Assembly (NCBI GenBank): GCA_033763635.1
Contig: JANRKG010000092.1
Location: 1 to 5,294, forward strand
Direction of reading: 5' to 3'
Origin: JANRKG01 sp033763635
Lineage (GTDB): Bacteria > Cyanobacteriota > Cyanobacteriia > GCF-001939115
DNA: 5,294 nt
Shown here: positions 1-4,960 of the stretch, piece by piece
Numbering within the stretch: position 1 is the stretch's first letter
How the letters are laid out: each line of letters begins with the position of its first letter
The notes under the pieces: generated by a model
Database searches by the model: none
Told to the model about the DNA's origin: nothing
The model's input: the letters and a program-made list of their open reading frames with translations, nothing else
Program-made: the position numbers and the translations under genes

Positions 1-674
1 CCATTCAAGATCTCATTCAGGTTGACCAACGGTTCTGCATCCCCAACCTTCAAGGGCAACGGAAAACCAGGAATTGGATCGCGCAGGCTAAATGCATAAA
101 GCTGAGCAGTTGGACGGCGATCGCCCCGACTAACCAAAATCCGATAGTCCGCATTTGGCGGATTTCCCTGAATTGGCATGGGCTTTCCGGCTCGCAGCAG
201 GTCAATTTCCACTAAATGGGTCAAACTGGCTAAAACCTGTTGCCGCTTTCGCAAATAGGCATCCCTCCCTTCCCCAGCCCGTTTATTCTTGGGGGACAAC
301 ACCTCCAGCGTCGTAATCACCGCGCCAGTCTTCACTTCCCGGATTTCCAAGTATCGCTCTTGCATCTCCTCCATCAACGGAACTGTAACGGTCAACGGTT
401 CAGAGACAAAAGGCAGAATAGCCGTTGCAGTTTGAGATTCCCCCCCTTGACGATTGACTGCTGGCTTTGAAAAGACCGAGACATCTGGAATGCCAACCAA
501 AACACTATCATCAGGTTCCGCCATGTAAGTACGTTTTTCTACCGCAACATAGTAATTGGGACGCAGTGGTAGGGCAATTTCGTCAGCGATCGCCACAATC
601 AAACGGCTATGGACTTCCGACCATAACTCCGAGTTTTCCAGATAGGGGTTCATTCCAGGAAAGGGCGATCGCAT
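1..674 (-). CDS. DUF4058 family protein, 3' end cut by window edge
   Basis: The minus strand is open from an ATG at 674 to the left edge (224 complete codons). The start is firm: an in-frame TGA lies three codons upstream, and a GAGG Shine-Dalgarno-like stretch (685-682) sits seven bases before the ATG. The N-terminus (FPGMNPYLE, residues 5-13), then LRPNYYVAVEKRTY (37-50), IPDVSVF (62-68), LEVLSPKNKR (123-132) and LVEIDLLRAGKPMP (154-167) match what I know of DUF4058, a mainly cyanobacterial family of unknown function. Only the last few tens of residues should be missing, because the usual late segment (PLPLKVGDAEPLVNLNEIL, 205-223) is already present. The spacing of IPDV and EVLSPKNK recalls the acidic residue plus E-x-K core of Uma2-type PD-(D/E)XK folds (candidates D64, E124, K129/K131). 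That link is my inference, not an established activity. Three HIP1 octamers lie inside, one overlapping the start codon. No membrane segment or signal peptide is visible. Confidence 0.88.
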   Translation of the reverse strand, partial: MRSPFPGMNPYLENSELWSEVHSRLIVAIADEIALPLRPNYYVAVEKRTYMAEPDDSVLVGIPDVSVFSKPAVNRQGGESQTATAILPFVSEPLTVTVPLMEEMQERYLEIREVKTGAVITTLEVLSPKNKRAGEGRDAYLRKRQQVLASLTHLVEIDLLRAGKPMPIQGNPPNADYRILVSRGDRRPTAQLYAFSLRDPIPGFPLPLKVGDAEPLVNLNEILN

Positions 675-681
675 CGCAGCA

Positions 682-685
682 CCTC
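682..685 (-). promoter_or_regulatory. Ribosome binding site of the DUF4058 gene
   Basis: GAGG on the minus strand lies seven bases before the ATG at 674. It directly abuts the inverted repeat at 686-700, so folding or protein binding there could affect ribosome access. Confidence 0.45.
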
Positions 686-700
686 AGACAGGTTCTGTCT
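686..700. repeat. Short perfect inverted repeat in the DUF4058 leader
   Basis: AGACAG and CTGTCT form a perfect 6-bp inverted repeat around three bases (GTT). On the minus strand it lies immediately before the Shine-Dalgarno-like GAGG of the DUF4058 gene. It could be a small operator or a leader hairpin. It is too short for a firm call. Confidence 0.4.
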
Positions 701-768
701 TGATCATGACGAAATAAGCCAAGATTTGCAATTATCAGTTTAGTCTTAGCAGTTGCTTGAGTAGGCTA

Positions 769-797
769 AAGGGGAAGATCAGAAAAGTTTTCCCCTT
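769..797. repeat. Hairpin with 8-bp perfect stem, role unknown
   Basis: AAGGGGAA (769-776) is perfectly complementary to TTCCCCTT (790-797). The stem can grow by a G-U pair and an A-T pair inward, leaving a loop of about nine bases. There is no clean T-run on either side, so it is a poor intrinsic terminator. It lies upstream of the DUF4058 promoter area on the minus strand. Confidence 0.45.
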
Positions 798-838
798 ATA
801 AGACGACATGGAGCAGCAAACATTTTGAGAAAGGTAAG

Positions 839-951
839 TAAGTAGGCGTAATTAATTGTAAGAAGGAGAGTGGGGGCGTTGCCCCCAGGCAGGGGGGTTC
901 ACCCCCTCCACCCCCAAAATCATCTTGAGTTTAATTGCACCCAGCTACTTA
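839..951. repeat. Nested palindromic element (MITE-like) with two GC-rich hairpins
   Basis: Outer arms TAAGTAG (839-845) and CTACTTA (945-951) are inverted repeats. Inside them AATTAA (850-855) pairs with TTAATT (931-936), with a short asymmetric bulge between the two helices. The interior holds TGGGGGC-GTT-GCCCCCA (871-887, perfect 7-bp stem, three-base loop) and AGGGGG/CCCCCT (891-896 with 902-907). No reading frame fits this stretch. Imperfect terminal inverted repeats around GC-rich hairpins, in an intergenic region, are typical of small dispersed repeats in cyanobacteria. No target-site duplication is evident, so mobility is inferred. If copies exist elsewhere in the genome the call is secure. 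Confidence 0.6.
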
Positions 952-957
952 TCAGCA

Positions 958-1122
958 CAGCTAGGGTTAGCCCTAGCTGAGTCTGTTAGGGCAGCTTTGA
1001 CCCTGCCAAAACGGTATGACCTATTCAATGGCTTGAAGAAATCATACCGTAAGCGTTGCGAAGTGTGGCTTCAGCCCACATAGCAACATCCGCTTAGAAT
1101 CCCCTTGTTTCAATGAGGGGAG
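958..1122 (+). ncRNA. Chain of five helices; possible orphan TnpB-type omega RNA scaffold
   Basis: Five helices follow one another with almost no unpaired sequence: CAGCTAGGG/CCCTAGCTG (958-966 with 971-979, loop TTAG); GGCAG/CTGCC (990-994 with 1003-1007); ACGGTATGA/TCATACCGT (1011-1019 with 1042-1050), capped by TTCAA/TTGAA around TGGC (1024-1037); TAAGCG/CGCTTA (1050-1055 with 1091-1096), enclosing TTGC/GCAA (1056-1059 with 1083-1086) and TGTGG/CCACA (1064-1068 with 1076-1080); and TCCCCTTG/TAAGGGGA-like pairing (1100-1107 with 1114-1121, two G-U wobbles). This is RNA-like architecture rather than protein coding. The GAATCCCC...GGGGAG ending resembles the right end of cyanobacterial IS200/IS605 elements, where the TnpB guide-RNA scaffold lies and the guide starts just beyond the end. 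I therefore infer a plus-strand omega RNA or its relic. No tnpB remnant is visible. It could also be only a non-autonomous transposon end with no RNA function. Confidence 0.42.
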
Positions 1123-1128
1123 AAGTCA
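1097..1128 (+). mobile_element. Putative IS200/IS605-type right-end hairpin remnant
   Basis: GAATCCCC (1097-1104) and GGGGAG (1117-1122) frame a hairpin with loop TTTCAA, followed by AAGTCA. I recall cyanobacterial tnpB-carrying elements ending in a very similar GAATCCCC-hairpin-GGGGAG followed shortly by TCA. This is memory of the family, not a search. The final TCA (1126-1128) is on the minus strand the TGA stop of the parB-like gene. No transposase gene or matching left end is visible. On the minus strand the hairpin could also act as a weak transcription end for the partition operon, but no T-rich tail follows it. Confidence 0.4.
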
Positions 1129-2238
1129 GCCTGCTAAGATAGCATCAATTTCTGCAAGCTTTTGTTGAAGGATATGTCGCAGTTCTACCAGTTGCTCTTG
1201 ATCAGTAGCTTTCATTAGATCAGGTGATAGTTTTTCAAGTCCCCTCGCCGCAGTTGTGATTTCTTTAGATTCAACAGGTTTAGGATTCAAGTACCTTGTC
1301 TTAATTTGAGTCACTAACTCACGGGTCTTCGCAACTGTCAAATCCTGCTCAATCACCTCTTGAGTCGCAGCTAGACGTTCTTTCGTTGCCTGACGTTCTC
1401 CGATCTTTAGGTTTTTAGCAGATAAGCTAGCTAATGCCAAAGCATGAGCGCCTTTCAGTCCCTGCTCCCGAATTGCCTTTTTCAAGTCGAGAGGCAGCGC
1501 CAACATTGAGAGTAGATTTGCCTTTACTGAGGCTGGATTTAGACCCAAATCGAGCAAAGAGAGTAGGAGACATGTCTCAGTTTCGCTGATGTCTAATTGC
1601 TGCAATCCCTTCTGTTGATCTTCAGGAGTAACAGCGATCAGGGAGGTAAGTTGATTGATCTGTTGCCCACGTTCTAAACGGCGAAGCACTGTAGACAGTA
1701 CGGTGGGAATTTCATCGGCTGTAATACCAGTTGAATCAGAAACCTCTTTGACGATCGCTTCTGCTTTATCTAAAGGATTTAGATCTTCATGGTGGATAAA
1801 TGTTAGCAATGCCTTACGATGCAAATCTTTGGGCATCGGTGCGGTTACTGCCTGTAAAGACTTCCAGCCCAGCGACTTAGCAGCTTCCCATCGGCGTTGT
1901 CCATCCCAGAGCAAATACCGTTCCCCTTGCGGAATCACAATCAATGGTGTGATTTGACCATCTTTCTCCAGGCTTCGAGCGATCGTCTGAATACTCTCGT
2001 GGGTGATAGTTTGTCGAGGCTGATGTGGGTTGGGGTAGATCAACTCTACTTCCACTGCCAGTTCTCCAGATTGGGCTTTGAGTTGTTCTCGCAAAACTTC
2101 TAGCTGCGCTTCCAGGTCAGGAGATTGAGCCGCCCGAAGTTGTTCCACCTCAGCTTGAAGTTCTGCAATTCGCTGAGCCTGCTCGGTTGCCTGATAAGCT
2201 CCTGTGAAGCGTTGACTGATAGCGGGAATCCGTGCCAT
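1126..2238 (-). CDS. parB: ParB/RepB/Spo0J family partition protein
   Basis: The 370-residue product has a ParB layout. A heptad-like coiled coil (about 18-58) precedes the ParB N-terminal CTP-binding domain. YPNPHQPR (68-75) is box I, GQITPLIVI (94-102) follows, and DGQRRWEAA (112-120) is the GxRRxxA nucleotide motif. IHHEDLNPLDKAEAI (148-162) corresponds to the ENxxREDL box. A helix-turn-helix segment (LGLNPASVKANLLSMLALP, 231-249, then LKGAHALALASL, 261-272) should bind the centromere. The C-terminus (273-370) is charged and helical, as expected for dimerisation. It differs from chromosomal ParB in the N-terminal coiled coil and in about 65 extra residues between the CTP boxes and the helix-turn-helix. 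R3 and R10 near the N-terminus are candidates for stimulating ParA. The ATG follows the parA stop by two bases, with AGAGGA (2252-2247) eight bases upstream inside parA, so the two genes are coupled. The TGA stop coincides with the putative transposon end. Confidence 0.9.
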   Translation of the reverse strand: MARIPAISQRFTGAYQATEQAQRIAELQAEVEQLRAAQSPDLEAQLEVLREQLKAQSGELAVEVELIYPNPHQPRQTITHESIQTIARSLEKDGQITPLIVIPQGERYLLWDGQRRWEAAKSLGWKSLQAVTAPMPKDLHRKALLTFIHHEDLNPLDKAEAIVKEVSDSTGITADEIPTVLSTVLRRLERGQQINQLTSLIAVTPEDQQKGLQQLDISETETCLLLSLLDLGLNPASVKANLLSMLALPLDLKKAIREQGLKGAHALALASLSAKNLKIGERQATKERLAATQEVIEQDLTVAKTRELVTQIKTRYLNPKPVESKEITTAARGLEKLSPDLMKATDQEQLVELRHILQQKLAEIDAILAG

Positions 2239-2240
2239 TA

Positions 2241-3047
2241 CTATTTTCCTCTACGAACAAGTTTGGAGAGATCTTTCGCTAGTTCTTCAAAATCTTTATT
2301 TGCAAGATGTCCTGGACGGTATTTTTGTAGTGGTAAACCATTAGCACTAGCATTCTTAAATTCGGACGAGTCTCGAATGTGGGGGTAGAGCTTAATCCCC
2401 AACTGAGCAGCAACTTCTGGTAACTGCTGAAGATACTGACGGTGGATCGCACGATTGCTGTCATACAGGCTGGGGACTAGTCCAAGGATTGGCGGACGAG
2501 GGTCAAGTTGAAGATCACCAGAAATGGCGATAACCCATTGCACCAGGTCAGCTACTCCTGATACAGACTTCATTTCTAGCTGAATTGGAACAAGTAACCC
2601 TGTACTTGCTGCAATCGCATTCTCACAGATCATTCCCAAGGTTGCAGGACAGTCTAAAATCACAACATCATGAGGAAGGGGATGGTTATGCAGCCGATCT
2701 GCCAAAGTATACTCCCCTCTCCTACGAATTACTAAGTCATCAGAAATTTGCGATAGGGTTGGATGGCCTTGACAAACTTCGATCTTAGGGGTGTCCCAAG
2801 CTGGAACAAGTGGCCATTTTCCATCGAAGTCCTTTAAGAGCACTCGAACAACACTGTTTTCAGCTTCTACAGATGGCAGCCCACAGAAAACGTCCAGAGC
2901 ACGTTGGGGATCGAGGTCAATCAGTGCTACAGAACAACCTCTCTTAAAGAGGTCGTAAGCCAAATGAACTGCCAGGGTTGTTTTTCCAACCCCACCTGCA
3001 TTAGCGAGAATTCCTACAACAATTTGATGTGATTGTTGTTTTGGCAT
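2241..3047 (-). CDS. parA: ParA family ATPase, variant Walker A without signature lysine
   Basis: This 268-residue protein is a short ParA/MinD-type ATPase without an N-terminal DNA-binding domain. It shows P-loop GILANAGGVGKTT (12-24), the DLDPQ element (44-48) with D44/D46, Walker B VVILDCPA (128-135, D132) and VPIQLEMKSVSG (153-164), all in the usual order. By family knowledge, it should bind DNA non-specifically as an ATP dimer and drive segregation of ParB-bound DNA. The deviant Walker A motif normally reads KGGxGKT. Here the first lysine is A17, while K22 of GKT is kept. An in-frame TGA lies two codons before the ATG, no other start precedes the P-loop, and the length is normal, so the start is certain. 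The Shine-Dalgarno signal is weak. It heads the parAB operon, and one palindrome (3064-3084) ends only 17 bases upstream of the start, suggesting autoregulation. An alternative is an orphan MinD-like ATPase, but the adjacent parB argues for partition. Confidence 0.92.
   Translation of the reverse strand: MPKQQSHQIVVGILANAGGVGKTTLAVHLAYDLFKRGCSVALIDLDPQRALDVFCGLPSVEAENSVVRVLLKDFDGKWPLVPAWDTPKIEVCQGHPTLSQISDDLVIRRRGEYTLADRLHNHPLPHDVVILDCPATLGMICENAIAASTGLLVPIQLEMKSVSGVADLVQWVIAISGDLQLDPRPPILGLVPSLYDSNRAIHRQYLQQLPEVAAQLGIKLYPHIRDSSEFKNASANGLPLQKYRPGHLANKDFEELAKDLSKLVRRGK
2247..2252 (-). promoter_or_regulatory. Ribosome binding site of parB inside the 3' end of parA
   Basis: AGAGGA on the minus strand lies eight bases before the parB ATG and overlaps the last codons of parA. 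With the two-base gap between stop and start it implies translational coupling of the pair. Confidence 0.6.
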
Positions 3048-3063
3048 AGGTCAATATTTTTAA

Positions 3064-3084
3064 TGTCGTATTTCATCATACGAC
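3064..3084. promoter_or_regulatory. Palindromic operator or parS-like site 1
   Basis: GTCGTAT (3065-3071) and ATACGAC (3078-3084) are perfect inverted repeats around six bases. The 21-bp unit matches the second site (3106-3126) at 18 of 21 positions. It lies in the leader of parA, ending 17 bases before the parA start, so a bound dimer would sit on the parA promoter or leader. The protein that binds it is unknown. ParB is the obvious candidate, ParA or the nuclease less so. Confidence 0.65.
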
Positions 3085-3098
3085 GTTTAGCTTGCCTA

Positions 3099-3104
3099 AT
3101 TGTA
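3099..3104 (-). promoter_or_regulatory. Possible -10 element of the parAB promoter
   Basis: TACAAT on the minus strand matches the -10 consensus at five of six positions and lies between the two palindromes. The correctly spaced -35 region would fall inside palindrome 2 and matches poorly (TGTCGT). Transcripts would then run through palindrome 1 before parA. This is a weak call based on one hexamer. Confidence 0.25.
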
Positions 3105-3105
3105 C

Positions 3106-3126
3106 TGTGGTATTTCAAAATACGAC
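3106..3126. promoter_or_regulatory. Palindromic operator or parS-like site 2
   Basis: This is the second copy of the palindrome. The core GTATTT-CA-AAATAC (3110-3123) is a perfect inverted repeat, flanked by CTGT (3105-3108) and ACAG (3125-3128). Its centre is 42 bp from the centre of site 1, close to four turns of B-DNA, so both sites face the same side of the helix. It overlaps the only plausible -35 region for the nuclease gene. Confidence 0.65.
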
Positions 3127-3141
3127 AGGTAGTTTTATAAA
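3113..3141 (+). promoter_or_regulatory. Possible promoter of the YhcG-type nuclease gene
   Basis: TATAAA (3136-3141) is a fair -10 hexamer. TTTCAA (3113-3118), 17 bases upstream, is a weak -35 match (3 of 6) and lies inside palindrome 2, so binding there would block polymerase. The distance to the ATG at 3162 leaves a short leader. No Shine-Dalgarno sequence is visible before that ATG, which is common in cyanobacteria. Confidence 0.35.
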
Positions 3142-3161
3142 ATATAAGCTCTTGTCTCGTC

Positions 3162-4223
3162 ATGCCTAAGCAAGTTTCCCTTTTTTCTGATAACTATGAC
3201 GATTTCTTCCGCCATCTGAAGGAGAGAATTCGCTCTAGTCAGATCAAGGCAGCGTTAGCAGTCAATCAGGAATTAGTGTTGCTCTACTGGCAAATTGGGC
3301 AAGAAATTCTTCAACGCCAAAAAGAGCAGGGCTGGGGAGCAAAAGTAATCGATCGATTAGCCCGTGACCTCAAAATTGAATTTCCGGAAATGACAGGTTT
3401 CTCCCCTCGAAATCTGAACTATATGCGGTCGTTTGCTGACGCTTATCCTGACGAAGCAATTCTGCACCAACTTGGTGCAAAAATTCCCTGGAAGCACAAT
3501 TGCGTAATTTTGGATAAGGTAAAAGACCCAGAGCAACGTATTTGGTATATGCAGAAGACTCTTGAAAATAGCTGGAGTCGCAATGTTTTGGTTCACCAAA
3601 TCGACACGGCACTATATGATCGCCAGGGTGGTGCCTTAACTAACTTTCAGGAAGTACTTCCCGCACCTCAATCTGATCTTGCTCAAAGCCTTCTCAAATC
3701 AGAATATAATCTTGAGTTCTTAGGACTACATGAGAAAGCACTGGAACGTGACTTGGAACGTGCCTTAGTTGAGCGAATGCAGAAATTTTTGCTTGAACTG
3801 GGAGTTGGGTTCGCTTTTGTAGGTAGTCAATACCGACTAGATGTTGAGGGGGATGAGTTTTTCGTTGACCTTCTCTTTTATCATCTTGGATTGAGTTGCT
3901 TCGTAGTAATCGAGTTAAAGACGACGGACTTTAAACCTGAGTATTCAGGGCAAATCAACTTTTATGTCAATGTGATTGATGAGAAACTACGCCGTCAGCA
4001 CGACAACCCTACGATCGGGATCATTCTGTGTCGCTCTAAAAAGAAATCTGTTGTAGAGTATGCACTCCGTGGAATGAGTCAGCCAATTAGCGTTTCCACT
4101 TACCGTACCACCACGGCTTTACCGGACGAATTTAAGGAGAAACTTCCTTCTATCGAAGATTTACAGCATGAGATTGAGGCGGTGGTGGCTGTAGTTGAGG
4201 AGTCAAACCGAAACACTCTTTAG
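3162..4223 (+). CDS. YhcG/DUF1016-type PD-(D/E)XK nuclease family protein
   Basis: The 353-residue product has both halves of the family. The N-terminal DUF1016 domain (about 12-160) contains VNQELVLLYWQIGQEI (34-49), GWGAKVIDRLARDL (57-70), FPEMTGFSPRNLNYMR (74-89), IPWKHN (108-113) and NSWSRNVLVHQI (136-147). The C-terminal nuclease domain (about 181-335) contains FVGSQYRLDV (219-228), FFVDLLFYH (233-241), VIELKTTDFKPEYSGQINFY (249-268), TIGIILC (284-290) and a late LP-containing tail. The catalytic set appears complete: E204 in the helix before the core, D236, E251-x-K253 and Q264, so a metal-dependent nuclease fold is expected. An in-frame TAA at 3138-3140 with no intervening start fixes the ATG. 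Family members are often found near restriction-modification genes and mobile elements, but their biological role is not settled to my knowledge. Here the gene is divergent from parAB across a shared palindrome region, suggesting co-regulation or a plasmid-maintenance or defence role. Length is normal, with no frameshift. Confidence 0.93.
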   Translation: MPKQVSLFSDNYDDFFRHLKERIRSSQIKAALAVNQELVLLYWQIGQEILQRQKEQGWGAKVIDRLARDLKIEFPEMTGFSPRNLNYMRSFADAYPDEAILHQLGAKIPWKHNCVILDKVKDPEQRIWYMQKTLENSWSRNVLVHQIDTALYDRQGGALTNFQEVLPAPQSDLAQSLLKSEYNLEFLGLHEKALERDLERALVERMQKFLLELGVGFAFVGSQYRLDVEGDEFFVDLLFYHLGLSCFVVIELKTTDFKPEYSGQINFYVNVIDEKLRRQHDNPTIGIILCRSKKKSVVEYALRGMSQPISVSTYRTTTALPDEFKEKLPSIEDLQHEIEAVVAVVEESNRNTL

Positions 4224-4285
4224 ATTGAACTGGGGATTTCAGAGTCGTTATATTAGTCGTGAATTCCATGAATCATCTTTATTTT
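4224..4285. other. Convergent intergenic gap, no clear terminator
   Basis: These 62 bases separate the ends of the nuclease gene and the unknown minus-strand gene. The sequence is A+T rich, contains an EcoRI-type GAATTC palindrome (4261-4266) and a T-rich tract (4277-4286), but no stem of useful length precedes the tract. Transcripts from the two sides may overlap. Confidence 0.5.
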
Positions 4286-4957
4286 TCACCCTGGCAGTCC
4301 TGCGATCATCACCCCTTCCGTTGCATAGAAGTCCTCAGAAGGCGATCGCTCAAGACAGTATCCTCCCAGCAAGAGACCCAACCAAACTTCAACTAAGGGC
4401 ATGTTCAGCGCATTTCTAAGCATGATCAAATTAACAGGTAATCCCGTCTCATCGATCCCCATCGCGATCGTACCTCTCCACTTCTCAATCTCTTCTCCTC
4501 CTGCAAACTGCGCTAACTGAGCCTGCAAGTTCTCCTCCTCAAGCTCAATCTCCTCAATCATCTCCAACACCTGCTCCTTCCCCACTGGCCCTGCGATCGA
4601 AGGTTCTGCTTGTTCCCGCTTCTCCCGTTTACGCCGCTCTCTTGCTGGAATCGGCTCAGCTTCCAGCTTCAGATGGCTCAAATCTAACTCCATGTGCGAT
4701 CGCACTACATTAGCGAAAATGTCCTGCTGCACCGCTGGCCCCTCTGGATTCGTCTTGTCCTCCCAATCTTGGACAAACTGCTGCATCCGGCGATCGAGTA
4801 CCTGAGCCACTTGTTCAATGGTATTGGCTGCAACTTTCAATTGTGCTTCCACTGAAAGCCCTTCTAATGCCAGTTCCAGGCACTCCCAGACATCTTCTTG
4901 TTTCACCCGGTCTGGAAACTCTACCAGGTCTTCCAGCAGTTCATCGAGGGCACTCAT
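4286..4957 (-). CDS. Hypothetical protein with charged linker and conserved-looking C-terminus
   Basis: I do not recognise this 223-residue protein. Residues 1-66 are predicted helical and acidic (LDELLEDLVEFPDRV, 4-18, through QQFVQDWEDK, 59-68). Residues 102-120 are a strongly basic then acidic low-complexity linker (RERRKREKREQ, 106-116). Residues 127-150 form an acidic coiled-coil-like helix (LEMIEEIELEEENLQAQL, 131-148). The C-terminal part (EKWRGTIAMGIDETG, 158-172, then LVEVWLGLLLGGY, 188-200) looks like a compact folded domain. The hydrophobic run there is interrupted by a glutamate and is too short for a membrane helix. The ATG is preceded in the same frame by GCC and the TAA of the upstream gene, so the start is the first possible one and no Shine-Dalgarno signal is present. 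Two HIP1 octamers lie inside, unlike the partition cassette. It is convergent with the nuclease gene across 62 bases. Coding use is supported by the long clean frame and operon-like packing. Confidence 0.75.
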   Translation of the reverse strand: MSALDELLEDLVEFPDRVKQEDVWECLELALEGLSVEAQLKVAANTIEQVAQVLDRRMQQFVQDWEDKTNPEGPAVQQDIFANVVRSHMELDLSHLKLEAEPIPARERRKREKREQAEPSIAGPVGKEQVLEMIEEIELEEENLQAQLAQFAGGEEIEKWRGTIAMGIDETGLPVNLIMLRNALNMPLVEVWLGLLLGGYCLERSPSEDFYATEGVMIAGLPG

Positions 4958-4960
4958 GGC

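Noticed and set aside
240..703. Two plus-strand reading frames of 76 and 78 residues
   Set aside because: They lie opposite the clearly coding DUF4058 gene, have low-complexity shadow-like translations and lack family resemblance.
769..797. Intrinsic terminator
   Set aside because: The stem is good but no T-run follows on either strand, and no gene ends here.
1101..1120. CRISPR-repeat-like GTTTCAAT within a hairpin
   Set aside because: Only one copy exists, with no spacers or cas genes nearby. The transposon-end reading explains it better.
840..1125. Possible remnant of a tnpB or tnpA gene
   Set aside because: No frame in this stretch shows TnpB features such as the zinc-finger CxxC pairs or the catalytic region. 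Only structural ends are visible.
1655..2788. Plus-strand reading frames opposite parB and parA, and a second minus-strand frame inside parA
   Set aside because: They are antisense or out-of-frame shadows of well-supported partition genes.
3045..3173. Both divergent proteins begin with MPKQ
   Set aside because: The codons differ (CCA AAA CAA versus CCT AAG CAA) and the flanks show no duplicated DNA, so chance is the simpler reading.
4358..4396. Membrane helix in the C-terminal part of the 223-residue protein
   Set aside because: The hydrophobic run is about 13 residues and contains a glutamate. It fits a buried or amphipathic helix better.
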